From: Pseudomonadota bacterium
Lineage (GTDB): Bacteria; Pseudomonadota; Alphaproteobacteria; Rhizobiales; Xanthobacteraceae
Direction of reading: 5' to 3'
Assembly (NCBI GenBank): GCA_023404705.1
Contig: JAEYAU010000022.1
Span: 1-64,000, forward strand
DNA: 64,000 nt
Part shown: positions 17,145 through 24,469 of the stretch, piece by piece
Layout of the letters: the number at the start of each line of letters is the position of its first letter
Position numbering within the stretch: the first letter of the stretch is position 1
Notes under the pieces: generated by a model
What the model was told of the DNA's origin: nothing
The model's database searches: none
The model's input: only the letters and a program-made list of their open reading frames with translations
Made by a program: the position numbers and the translations under genes

Positions 17145-17359
17145 GGGACGCCGCGGGGAAAGAATTATTTTTCTGTTTTCCAGAATATCCTCTTGCGTTT
17201 TTCCGAAAGGCGTGCATACTCGGCGCGTTCCTGCTCACCAGGGGCGTCACCGGTGCCGCCGTCGACGAGAGCAGGGACGTGGTCCTCCGGCCAGGCTGGC
17301 AGCCGGCCCGGGGCGGTTCGAAGAACAGCCACTCCGACACCACGGTCGGAGCGCAGTGA
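17141..17359 (+). CDS. Doubtful 72-codon frame downstream of the WD40 gene
   Basis: An ATG overlaps the stop of the WD40 gene (ATGA) and opens a 72-residue frame beginning MRDAAGKELFFCFPEYP and ending NSHSDTTVGAQ. The first third uses AT-rich codons (TTA, TTT, AAT) unlike its neighbours, while the rest is GC-rich. No family is recognised. It may be a real coupled small gene, but it could equally be chance read-through into a repeat-like intergenic stretch. Confidence 0.25.
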   Translation: MRDAAGKELFFCFPEYPLAFFRKACILGAFLLTRGVTGAAVDESRDVVLRPGWQPARGGSKNSHSDTTVGAQ

Positions 17360-17664
17360 CCTGCTAGGCGTGACGCGATCCTCTCAGGGGATCCTCACAG
17401 AAGCGCGGCTTCGACACCGTGACGGTCATGGGTCCCCTAACGGGGGCACAGGGACCGGGAACCGCAGTGGAGCGCCGAGAGGCGCGCGGGCTCCGATCGC
17501 AAGGAACCCGCGGCAACGCCTCGCAAGCGTTGCCTCGGTCGGGCTGACGCCCGATCTCTGGTCCGCCTCGCAAGCGGGCCGCGCCGTCTCGGCGCTCCGC
17601 TCCCTCTGGGGGCCTCGCGAGTGACACTCCGGGCGCAGAGCGCCGCGGAGATAAAGGCGCTTTC
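17360..17664. other. Intergenic region dense in small hairpins
   Basis: No gene is visible. The region contains a chain of short perfect inverted repeats. GCAACGC-CTCGCAA-GCGTTGC (17514-17534) and GGTCCGC-CTCGCAA-GCGGGCC (17561-17581) share an identical seven-base loop; the second stem contains a mismatch or wobble. CGGGC/GCCCG near 17540 and GCGCC/GGCGC near 17473 are smaller stems. This could be a structured non-coding RNA or a decayed repeat cluster; the strand is undecided. Confidence 0.35.
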
Positions 17665-17821
17665 TTCGTAGGGTGTGCTCGCGCGGCCGATGCGTTGGCG
17701 ATGTGCTCATGCGCGATCCGCACGAGCGCACGCGTGCTGACTCGCCGCACGCGTGCGCTCGGCGCGATCCGACTCACCGTTCATGATCGGATGGCGGGGC
17801 GCGCCGAGCACACCCTACGAA
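17665..17821. repeat. TAGGGTGTGC-ended palindromic element, copy A
   Basis: This 157-bp element has perfect 17-bp terminal inverted repeats (TTCGTAGGGTGTGCTCG at 17665-17681 and its complement at 17805-17821). An inner perfect 15-bp palindrome lies at 17723-17737 and 17747-17761 (CGAGCGCACGCGTGC). The right end contains the stop codon of serB (17815-17817). Related elements are at 24230-24445 and 34443-34593. It codes for nothing and could be a MITE-like element or a two-way terminator between converging transcripts. Confidence 0.9.
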
Positions 17822-18702
17822 ACGAACTCTTCCCGCCGATAACCCTGCATGTAGAGCAGCGCGGTGAGGTCACCATGCTCGACGCGCGCATGCGCGGCCG
17901 CGGCGACGACGGGCTTCGCATGATAGGCAACGCCGAGGCCGGCTTCGCCGAGCATCGCAAGATCGTTGGCGCCGTCGCCGACCGCGAGCGTGTCCTCCTT
18001 GCGCAGCTTCAGCTGGTCACGCAGCTCGATCAGCGTGGCGAGCTTGGCCTCGCGGCCGAGGATCGGCTCGGTGACCTCGCCCGCGAGATGGCCGTCGGGG
18101 CGCACGACGAGCCTGTTGGCGCGATTCTCGTGGAAGCCGATCATCTCGGCGACGCGGTTGGTGAACAGCGTGAAGCCGCCCGACACGAGACAGGTGTGCG
18201 CGCCATTCGCTCGCATGGTCTCGACCAGCGCGCGTGCGCCGGACACCAGCTTGATGCGGGTCTTGATCACCTCGTCGATCACGCTGCCGGGCAAGCCCGC
18301 GAGCAAGGCCACGCGCTCGCGCAACGCCGGCTCGAAGGCGATCTCGCCGCGCATAGCGCGCTCGGTGATCGCCGAGACATGCGCCTTGAGGCCTGCAAAG
18401 TCCGCGAGCTCGTCGATGCATTCCTGGCCGATCATGGTGGAATCCATGTCGGCGACGAACAGGTGCTTGCGCCGACCGGCCGCGGGTTGCACGACGACAT
18501 CGACGTGGGGCACGGCCTCGCGCAGCCGGCTCGCGAGGTTGTCATCGGCGGCCGAGCCGCTAAAGGGAATGTCGGCCGCGATTCCGCGATCGAGCCAGCG
18601 CGGGCTCTCGGCGCGCGGCAGCAGGGCGGCGGCGCGCGCGAGCGCGGCGTCGTCGAGCGCGGGCCGGGCCGGGTTGGAGATCAGGGTCGCGACATGAGTC
18701 AT
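17815..18702 (-). CDS. serB: Phosphoserine phosphatase
   Basis: SerB carries out the last step of serine synthesis: phosphoserine to serine. The 295-residue protein has an ~75-residue N-terminal ACT-like region and then the HAD domain: DMDSTM at 85-90 (nucleophile Asp85, general acid Asp87), VSGGFTLF in motif II, and VGDGANDLAML in motif IV. The start MTHVATLISNPARPALDD matches rhizobial SerB proteins. Its ATG at 18702 overlaps head-to-head with the miaA start by 9 bases. Its TAG stop is supplied by the terminal repeat of element A. Confidence 0.95.
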   Translation of the reverse strand: MTHVATLISNPARPALDDAALARAAALLPRAESPRWLDRGIAADIPFSGSAADDNLASRLREAVPHVDVVVQPAAGRRKHLFVADMDSTMIGQECIDELADFAGLKAHVSAITERAMRGEIAFEPALRERVALLAGLPGSVIDEVIKTRIKLVSGARALVETMRANGAHTCLVSGGFTLFTNRVAEMIGFHENRANRLVVRPDGHLAGEVTEPILGREAKLATLIELRDQLKLRKEDTLAVGDGANDLAMLGEAGLGVAYHAKPVVAAAAHARVEHGDLTALLYMQGYRREEFVS

Positions 18703-19644
18703 GGGGGAGAGCCTAAGCGGGCGGTGCTTATCGCAGGCCCGACCGCGAGCGGCAAGTCGGCGCTGGGGCTCGCGCTGGCGCGCGAGCTCGGCGGCACCGT
18801 GATCAATGCCGACGCCATGCAGGTCTATCGCGACCTGCGCATCATCACGGCGCGGCCGACGCCCGACGAGGAGACGCAGGCGCCGCATCGTCTCTATGGG
18901 CACGTCGATGCGGCCGTGAACTATTCGGTCGGCCGCTGGCTCACGGATGTGCAGCCGGTGCTTGCCGAGGTGTGGCGCGCCGGCGGCGTGCCGATCGTGG
19001 TCGGCGGCACCGGGCTCTACTTCAAGGCGCTGACGCGCGGGCTCGCGGCCGTGCCGCCGGTCCCGCCCGAGATCCGTGAGCGCGTGCGCGCGCGGATGGA
19101 GAGCGAGGGGCCGGCCGTGCTGCATGCGGAGCTCGCGCAGCGCGATCCGGAAGCGGGCGCGCGGCTCAAGCCGGCGGATCGCACGCGCATCGCCCGTGCG
19201 CTGGAAGTCGTCGAGGCGACGGGCCGGCCGCTCGCGGACTGGCACCGCGAGGGCCTGCCGGCGACGCTCGATCCCGCACAGGCCGTACAGGTGTTCCTCG
19301 AACTCGATCGCGCGGCGCTCTATGCGCGCATCGATGCGCGCTTCGAAGCCATGCTGACGGCGGGCGCAATGGAGGAGGTGAGGGCGCTCGCGGCACGCGG
19401 TCTCGATCCGCTGCTGCCCGCCATGAAGGCGCATGGCGTGCCGTGGCTGATCCGCCACCTCAAGGGCGAGATCTCACTCGCGGAGGCCGTCGAGGGCGGG
19501 CAGAAGGACACGCGCCACTACGCCAAGCGCCAGTTCACCTGGTTCCGCCATCAGATGCCAGGGTGGACCTGGGCCACGCCCGAGACCGCGCGCGAGGCCG
19601 CGCTCACGACCTGGCGCGAAAGAACAGCTCGTAGAACGCCATGA
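18694..19644 (+). CDS. miaA: tRNA dimethylallyltransferase
   Basis: MiaA adds a dimethylallyl group to A37 of tRNAs reading UNN codons. The 316-residue protein shows the P-loop AGPTASGKSALGLALA (near 13-28), INADAMQVYRDLRIITARP (tRNA and DMAPP site), PHRLYGHVD, IVVGGTGLYFKALTRGL, and the C-terminal YAKRQFTWFRHQMPGW. The start at 18694 (MSHGGEPKR) lies inside the first codons of divergent serB; GTG at 18723 is a possible shorter start. The 3' end overlaps the converging RMD1 gene by 41 bases. Confidence 0.95.
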   Translation: MSHGGEPKRAVLIAGPTASGKSALGLALARELGGTVINADAMQVYRDLRIITARPTPDEETQAPHRLYGHVDAAVNYSVGRWLTDVQPVLAEVWRAGGVPIVVGGTGLYFKALTRGLAAVPPVPPEIRERVRARMESEGPAVLHAELAQRDPEAGARLKPADRTRIARALEVVEATGRPLADWHREGLPATLDPAQAVQVFLELDRAALYARIDARFEAMLTAGAMEEVRALAARGLDPLLPAMKAHGVPWLIRHLKGEISLAEAVEGGQKDTRHYAKRQFTWFRHQMPGWTWATPETAREAALTTWRERTARRTP

Positions 19645-20425
19645 CGACCTCGACCACGATCAGCAGCACGATGGTGGCTTCGAGGCGCACGCTGCGCTGG
19701 GTGTCGATCAGGTCGGTGAGCGCGCGCGCGGTCTCGTCGATGACGCGCAGCTTGCGCGAGACGCCGGAGGCGCGCTCCTTGAGCTCGTACTCGTCGGCGA
19801 GGCGCGCGAACAGCCGCTCGAGATGCGGGTTGTCCCACAGCACGTCGGGCTTCTCTTCCACTTCGACGCGGCCCGACATGCGATGATGCACGAGCAGGGC
19901 CTGGCCGATGGTGCGCAGCATGGCGCGGCGGTTCGAGGGCGAGCGGCCGGAGCGCGCGAGCTCGGCCGCAAAAGGCTCGATCACCTCGAACACGCGGCTC
20001 ACCTCGCGCTCGTCGCGGATCAGCGCGACGTTCTTGGCGAGCACGTCGGCGATCACGAGGAGACGCGGTGGCGTCAGGTCCTTCACGCCGATCGGGCCGC
20101 CGGGCAGGATCTGGTCCTCCTGGTTGGGCGCGACCTCGATGGTGGCGACCTCGGCCTCGACCGTGTCGAAAGGCATGTGCACGCGCGGACGGAGCGCGCG
20201 CAGCACCTCGTCCTCGGCGAGCGGCGTGAGGCCGATCAGCACGGCGACGCCGTAGCGGAACAGCACCGCGTAGCCGCCTTCGCCGACCCGGAAGGCCAGC
20301 GGCATGGTCGAGATCACGTCGCTGCGCTCGAGGCCGGCCGTGTCGAGCCGCTCGCCGAGCAGCAGGACGCGCGCCGTGAGCCGCAGGGCGGTTGCGGGCG
20401 GTGTTTGCGGGAGAGGAGCGTCCAT
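19604..20425 (-). CDS. RMD1/DUF155 family membrane-anchored protein
   Basis: This 273-residue protein belongs to the RMD1 (DUF155) family, known from yeast meiotic division and mitochondrial RMND1 proteins and common in alphaproteobacteria. Visible features are GGYAVLFRYGVAVLIGL (near 50-66), conserved ADVLAKNVALIRDEREV (near 128-144), a basic coiled region (LADEYELKERASGVSRKLRVID) and a single C-terminal membrane helix (ATIVLLIVVEVVMAFYELFF) followed by a short tail. The molecular role in bacteria is unknown. The ATG at 20425 follows a GAGAGGAG-like sequence in reverse context; upstream open frame is antisense to ilvB and not real. It converges with miaA with a 41-base overlap. Confidence 0.85.
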   Translation of the reverse strand: MDAPLPQTPPATALRLTARVLLLGERLDTAGLERSDVISTMPLAFRVGEGGYAVLFRYGVAVLIGLTPLAEDEVLRALRPRVHMPFDTVEAEVATIEVAPNQEDQILPGGPIGVKDLTPPRLLVIADVLAKNVALIRDEREVSRVFEVIEPFAAELARSGRSPSNRRAMLRTIGQALLVHHRMSGRVEVEEKPDVLWDNPHLERLFARLADEYELKERASGVSRKLRVIDETARALTDLIDTQRSVRLEATIVLLIVVEVVMAFYELFFRARS

Positions 20426-20487
20426 GGCTGACCTTAGGACCCTTCCGTGTCTGTGACACGGCTGAATCGATTTTCCGGTCATTCCGC

Positions 20488-20517
20488 TTGACCGCGGCCC
20501 CGTTTGCCCCCTATAAG
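20488..20517 (+). promoter_or_regulatory. Probable sigma-70 promoter of the ilv operon
   Basis: TTGACC (20488-20493) and TATAAG (20512-20517) are 18 bases apart, about 31 bases upstream of the leader-peptide ATG. That leaves a short untranslated lead for an attenuated transcript. Confidence 0.7.
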
Positions 20518-20548
20518 TCCCGCAACTTTCGGACCAGAGGCAGCGCAA

Positions 20549-20599
20549 ATGCGCAATTTTATTGTCGTACTTAGGGAGCGCACCGCCGCGGGTGGCTAG
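20549..20599 (+). CDS. ilv operon leader peptide
   Basis: A 16-codon frame encodes MRNFIVVLRERTAAGG. It contains Ile-Val-Val-Leu in a row (ATT GTC GTA CTT, 20561-20572), the three end products of the pathway controlled downstream, and these codons are uncommon in this GC-rich DNA. AGAGG lies about 8 bases before the ATG. Ribosome stalling here when branched-chain aminoacyl-tRNAs are scarce would control folding of the RNA that follows. Confidence 0.85.
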   Translation: MRNFIVVLRERTAAGG

Positions 20600-20653
20600 G
20601 CCATCCGGGACGTTTGGCGGTGCGCATGCAAAGGGCCCCCACGGGCCCTTTTT
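20578..20653 (+). promoter_or_regulatory. Attenuator (hairpin plus terminator) before ilvB
   Basis: A 10-bp perfect hairpin (GCGCACCGCC 20578-20587 with GGCGGTGCGC 20616-20625) starts inside the leader frame just after the regulatory codons and spans its stop. It is followed by a classical terminator, AAAGGGCCC (20630-20638) with GGGCCCTTT and a T run to 20653, 33 bases before ilvB. The alternative antiterminator pairing was not resolved by eye. Confidence 0.85.
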
Positions 20654-20686
20654 GATTCTGGCCCGAGCGAGACACAGGAGCTGACG

Positions 20687-22447
20687 ATGACGAAGGAGAT
20701 GAGCGGCGCCGAGATGGTGATCCAAGCGCTCGTGGACCAGGGGGTCGATACGATCTTCGGTTACCCGGGCGGCGCGGTGCTGCCGATCTACGACGCCATC
20801 TTCCAGCAGGAGAAGGTCAAGCACGTGCTGGTGCGGCACGAGCAGGGCGCGGTGCACGCCGCGGAGGGCTATGCGCGCTCGACCGGCAAGGTCGGCTGCG
20901 TGCTGGTCACCTCGGGGCCGGGCGCCACCAATGCGGTGACGGGCCTCACCGATGCGCTGATGGACTCGATCCCGATCGTCTGCATCACGGGCCAGGTCGC
21001 AACGCATCTGATCGGCAACGATGCGTTCCAGGAATGCGACACGGTCGGCATCACACGGCCCTGCACCAAGCACAACTATCTGGTGAAGAACATCGCCGAC
21101 CTCTCGCGCGTGCTGCACGAGGCGTTCTACGTGGCGGCGAACGGCCGCCCGGGGCCGGTCGTCGTCGACATCCCGAAGGACATCCAGTTCGCGACCGGCG
21201 CCTATGCGGGGCCGAAGAACGTGCAGCACAAGACCTATCGCCCGAAGCTCAAGGGCGACATGGACAAGATCAAGGCCGCGGTCGAGATGCTCGCGAACGC
21301 CAAGCGGCCCGTGATCTATTCGGGCGGCGGCGTGGTCAATTCGGGCCGCGAGGCCGCGCACCTGCTGCGCGAGCTGGTCGCGCTCACAGGTTACCCGATC
21401 ACCTCGACGCTGATGGGCCTCGGTGCCTTCCCGGCCGCGAACCCGCAGTGGCTCGGTATGCTCGGCATGCACGGCACCTACGAGGCCAACATGACGATGC
21501 ACGACTGCGACGTCATGCTGTGCGTCGGCGCGCGGTTCGACGACCGCATCACGGGCCGGCTCGATGCCTTCTCGCCGGGCTCGAAGCGCATCCACATCGA
21601 CATCGACCCGTCGTCGATCAACAAGAACGTCAAGGTCGATCTCGGCATCGTCGGCGACTGCGGGCACGTGCTCGAGGACATGATCCGGCTGTGGCGCTCC
21701 TCGGGCGCGCAGGCGGACAAGAAGGCGCTTTCGAGCTGGTGGGGTCAGATCGAGAAGTGGCGCGCGCGCAACTCGCTCGCCTACCGGCCCTCGAACGACG
21801 TGATCAAGCCGCAATACGCGATCCAGCGCCTCTACGAGGCGACCAAGGACAAGGATTGCTACATCACGACGGAGGTCGGCCAGCACCAGATGTGGGCCGC
21901 GCAGCTCTATCGCTTCGAGGAGCCGAACCGCTGGATGACCTCGGGCGGCCTCGGCACCATGGGCTACGGCCTGCCGGCGGCGGTCGGCGTGCAGATCGCG
22001 CATCCGAACTCGCTGGTCATCGATATCGCGGGCGAGGCCTCGGTGCTGATGACCATGCAGGAGATGTCGACGGCCGTGCAGTATCGCCTGCCGATCAAGA
22101 TCTTCATCCTCAACAATCAGTACATGGGCATGGTGCGCCAGTGGCAGGAGCTGCTGCATGGCGGACGCTACTCGGAGAGCTACAGCCACGCGCTGCCGGA
22201 CTTCGTGAAGCTCGCCGAGGCCTATCAGGCGGTCGGCATCCGCTGCGAGAAGCCGGGCGATCTCGATGCCGCGATCAAGGAGATGATCAACGTCGACAAG
22301 CCGGTGCTGTTCGACTGCGTGGTCGATCCGAAGGAGAACTGCTTCCCGATGATCCCGGGCGGGCGCGCGCACAACGAGATGATCCTTGGCGACAGCGTCA
22401 CGCCGGAGGACATGCAGGTCTCCGATGAAGGGAAGATCATGGTGTGA
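20687..22447 (+). CDS. ilvB: Acetolactate synthase, large (catalytic) subunit
   Basis: This thiamine diphosphate- and FAD-dependent enzyme makes acetolactate or acetohydroxybutyrate, the first common step of valine, leucine and isoleucine synthesis. The 586-residue protein has the N-terminal FGYPGGAVLPIYDAI region with catalytic Glu in VRHEQGAVHAAEGYAR, the FAD domain (ITSTLMGLGAFPA, MLGMHGTYEANMTMHDCD) and the C-terminal ThDP domain (MTSGGLGTMGYGLPAAVG). The Mg/ThDP motif reads GEA (449-451), with Glu where GDG or GDA is usual, followed by the normal NNQYMGMVRQWQE. It is controlled by the leader and attenuator upstream. Confidence 0.96.
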   Translation: MTKEMSGAEMVIQALVDQGVDTIFGYPGGAVLPIYDAIFQQEKVKHVLVRHEQGAVHAAEGYARSTGKVGCVLVTSGPGATNAVTGLTDALMDSIPIVCITGQVATHLIGNDAFQECDTVGITRPCTKHNYLVKNIADLSRVLHEAFYVAANGRPGPVVVDIPKDIQFATGAYAGPKNVQHKTYRPKLKGDMDKIKAAVEMLANAKRPVIYSGGGVVNSGREAAHLLRELVALTGYPITSTLMGLGAFPAANPQWLGMLGMHGTYEANMTMHDCDVMLCVGARFDDRITGRLDAFSPGSKRIHIDIDPSSINKNVKVDLGIVGDCGHVLEDMIRLWRSSGAQADKKALSSWWGQIEKWRARNSLAYRPSNDVIKPQYAIQRLYEATKDKDCYITTEVGQHQMWAAQLYRFEEPNRWMTSGGLGTMGYGLPAAVGVQIAHPNSLVIDIAGEASVLMTMQEMSTAVQYRLPIKIFILNNQYMGMVRQWQELLHGGRYSESYSHALPDFVKLAEAYQAVGIRCEKPGDLDAAIKEMINVDKPVLFDCVVDPKENCFPMIPGGRAHNEMILGDSVTPEDMQVSDEGKIMV

Positions 22448-22495
22448 CCGCGTCCGCGGTCGCACGTAACGGGGCATCCGGTTTTTGAGTCTGTC

Positions 22496-23035
22496 ATGCT
22501 GATGAAGAACGAACCTGCCGAACGTCACACGCTCGCGGTCCTGGTCGACAACGAACCCGGCGTGCTCGCGCGCGTGATTGGGCTGTTCTCGGGCCGCGGG
22601 TACAATATCGACTCGCTCACCGTGTCCGAGACCGAGCACGAGAAACATCTTTCGCGCATCACGATCGTCACCACGGGCACGCCCATGGTGATCGAGCAGA
22701 TCCGCAACCAGCTCGAGCGGCTCGTGCCGGTGCACCGCGTCGTCGATCTCACGATCGACGGCCCGACCATCGAGCGCGAGCTTGCCATGGTGAAAGTGCG
22801 CGGCAAGGGCGATGCCCGCGTCGAGGCGCTGCGGCTCGCCGATGCGTTCCGGGCGCGCGTGATCGACGCGACCACGGAGAGCTTCGTGTTCGAGATCACG
22901 GGGCGGACCGACAAGATCGACCAGTTCGTCGGGCTGATGCTGCCCCTCGGCCTGGTCGAGGTGTCGCGCACCGGCGTGGTCGCGATCGGCCGCGGGCCCG
23001 ACGGCATGCAGGCGCGGGAAGGGGGCGCGGCCTAG
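22496..23035 (+). CDS. ilvN: Acetolactate synthase, small (regulatory) subunit
   Basis: This 179-residue regulatory subunit (also named ilvH) confers valine feedback and full activity on IlvB. The N-terminal ACT domain is clear (HTLAVLVDNEPGVLARVIGL, near 11-30, then FSGRGYNIDSLTVSETE). The C-terminal half (FRARVIDATTESFVFEITGR, near 118-137) matches the conserved second domain. It lies 48 bases after ilvB; the gap contains a small hairpin (GACCGCG/CGCGGTC), so co-transcription is likely. Confidence 0.95.
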   Translation: MLMKNEPAERHTLAVLVDNEPGVLARVIGLFSGRGYNIDSLTVSETEHEKHLSRITIVTTGTPMVIEQIRNQLERLVPVHRVVDLTIDGPTIERELAMVKVRGKGDARVEALRLADAFRARVIDATTESFVFEITGRTDKIDQFVGLMLPLGLVEVSRTGVVAIGRGPDGMQAREGGAA

Positions 23036-23059
23036 GGTCGTCGGCCGTTCCACGCGGCC

Positions 23060-23097
23060 ATTCCGAAAACCGGTTTCCGTTTTGCCGGATCATGCGC
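23060..23097. repeat. Palindromic intergenic repeat, family 2, partial copy
   Basis: The stretch from ATTCCGAAAACCGG to GGATCATGCGC is a degenerate, inverted copy of the repeat at 10605-10653. It lies between ilvN and ilvC, again between genes of one direction. Confidence 0.7.
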
Positions 23098-23199
23098 TAG
23101 AAGCACGCCCGGCAATTCTTCACCTCCCCGGCAAAAGCAGGGGACTCTCGACAAAGTTGGGGATGCGACGAAACACGTCGCCCGAGCGAGGACTAAGAC

Positions 23200-24219
23200 A
23201 TGCGCGTTTATTACGACCGCGACGCCGACCTGAACCTGATCAAGGGCAAGAAGGTGGCGATCATCGGCTATGGCAGCCAGGGCCATGCCCATGCACTCAA
23301 CCTGCGCGACTCCGGCGTGAAGGAGGTTGCGGTCGGCCTGCGCAAGGGATCGGGCTCCGCCAAGAAGGCGGAAGGCGAGAAGCTTCCCGTGATGGAGGTC
23401 GCCGAGGCCGCGAAGTGGGCCGACGTGATGATGATGCTGACGCCGGACGAGCTGCAGGCCGACATCTATCGCGACCATCTGCATGAGAACATGAAGAAGG
23501 GCGCGGCGCTGATGTTCGCGCACGGCCTCAACGTCCACTTCAACCTGATCGAGCCGCGCGCCGATCTCGACGTGCTGATGATCGCGCCGAAGGGCCCGGG
23601 CCACACGGTGCGCTCGGAGTATCAGCGCGGCGGCGGCGTGCCGTGCCTGCTCGCGATCCACAAGGACGCCTCGGGCAACGCGCACGACCTCGGCCTCTCC
23701 TACGGCTCGGCGATCGGCGGCGGACGGGCCGGCATCATCGAGACGAGCTTCCGCGAGGAGTGCGAGACCGACCTGTTCGGCGAGCAGGTCGTGCTGTGCG
23801 GCGGCCTCGTCGAGCTGATCAAGGCCGGCTACGAGACCCTGTGCGAAGCCGGCTACGCGCCCGAGATGGCCTATTTCGAATGCCTGCACGAGGTGAAGCT
23901 GATCGTCGACCTGATCTACGAGGGCGGCATCGCCAACATGAACTACTCGATCTCCAACACCGCGGAATACGGCGAGTACAAGTCGGGTCCGCGCGTGATC
24001 ACGGACGAGACCAAGGCCGAGATGAAGCGCATCCTGGCCGATATTCAGGAAGGCCGCTTCGCGCGCGACTGGATGCTCGAGAACCGCGTCAACCAGACCT
24101 CGTTCAAGGCGATGCGCGCCAAGATGGCCTCGCATCCGATCGAGGAGGTGGGCGAGAAGCTGCGCGGCATGATGCCCTGGATCAAGGCCAAGGCGCTGGT
24201 CGACAAGTCGCGGAATTGA
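23200..24219 (+). CDS. ilvC: Ketol-acid reductoisomerase
   Basis: IlvC rearranges and reduces acetolactate with NADPH in valine/leucine and isoleucine synthesis. The 339-residue length is that of class I (short) enzymes. The Rossmann motif GYGSQGHAHALNLRDSG is near 26-42, and MIAPKGPGHTVRSEYQ and FREECETDLFGEQVVLCGG (metal-binding acidic residues) are intact, as is the C-terminal knotted domain ending SHPIEEVGEKLRGMMPWIK. It completes the ilvB-ilvN-ilvC cluster. Element C begins 10 bases after the stop. Confidence 0.97.
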   Translation: MRVYYDRDADLNLIKGKKVAIIGYGSQGHAHALNLRDSGVKEVAVGLRKGSGSAKKAEGEKLPVMEVAEAAKWADVMMMLTPDELQADIYRDHLHENMKKGAALMFAHGLNVHFNLIEPRADLDVLMIAPKGPGHTVRSEYQRGGGVPCLLAIHKDASGNAHDLGLSYGSAIGGGRAGIIETSFREECETDLFGEQVVLCGGLVELIKAGYETLCEAGYAPEMAYFECLHEVKLIVDLIYEGGIANMNYSISNTAEYGEYKSGPRVITDETKAEMKRILADIQEGRFARDWMLENRVNQTSFKAMRAKMASHPIEEVGEKLRGMMPWIKAKALVDKSRN

Positions 24220-24229
24220 TCCGCGCTTG

Positions 24230-24445
24230 GTAGGATGTGCACCCAGATCGGGCTTGCCCGATCTGGGCATGATAGATGCGCAAGTCGGCAACAGCCGACT
24301 TGCGTGACGGCCGAGGCGCGACGATCGCCCCTCGGCCGTCTTTCCGTCTTTGCGCACGCGTGCTGCGCCGGCGTCGGCCGCGGGCGCATGCCGGCATGAC
24401 CTCAGCAGGTGACAACGAGCGCAGCGGCCGGCATGCACACCCTAC
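24230..24445. repeat. TAGGGTGTGC-ended palindromic element, copy C
   Basis: This 216-bp element has terminal inverted repeats GTAGGATGTGCA (24230-24241) and TGCACACCCTAC (24434-24445), 11 of 12 matching. Inside are hairpins CAGATCGGGC/GCCCGATCTG, CGCAAGTCGGC/GCCGACTTGCG and GACGGCCGAGG/CCTCGGCCGTC, plus the core GCGCACGCGTGCTGCGCCG that is shared with copy B. It sits between ilvC and an SDR gene of the same direction. A partial copy of its CGGCAACAGCC hairpin occurs near 43012-43035. Confidence 0.8.
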
Positions 24446-24469
24446 GAAACTTGCGCTAAGCTTCCCCGC

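Noticed and set aside
19604..23053. Very long minus-strand open frame (over 1100 codons) opposite ilvB and ilvN
   Set aside because: Only its last 273 codons (19604-20425) match a protein family. The rest is antisense to ilvB and ilvN, has the Arg/His/Asp-rich composition of GC-rich shadow frames, and lacks a start signal.
24230..24445. Element C as a riboswitch or attenuator for the SDR gene
   Set aside because: It shares its ends and core with elements A and B, which lie between converging genes, so a repeat family explains it better than gene-specific control.
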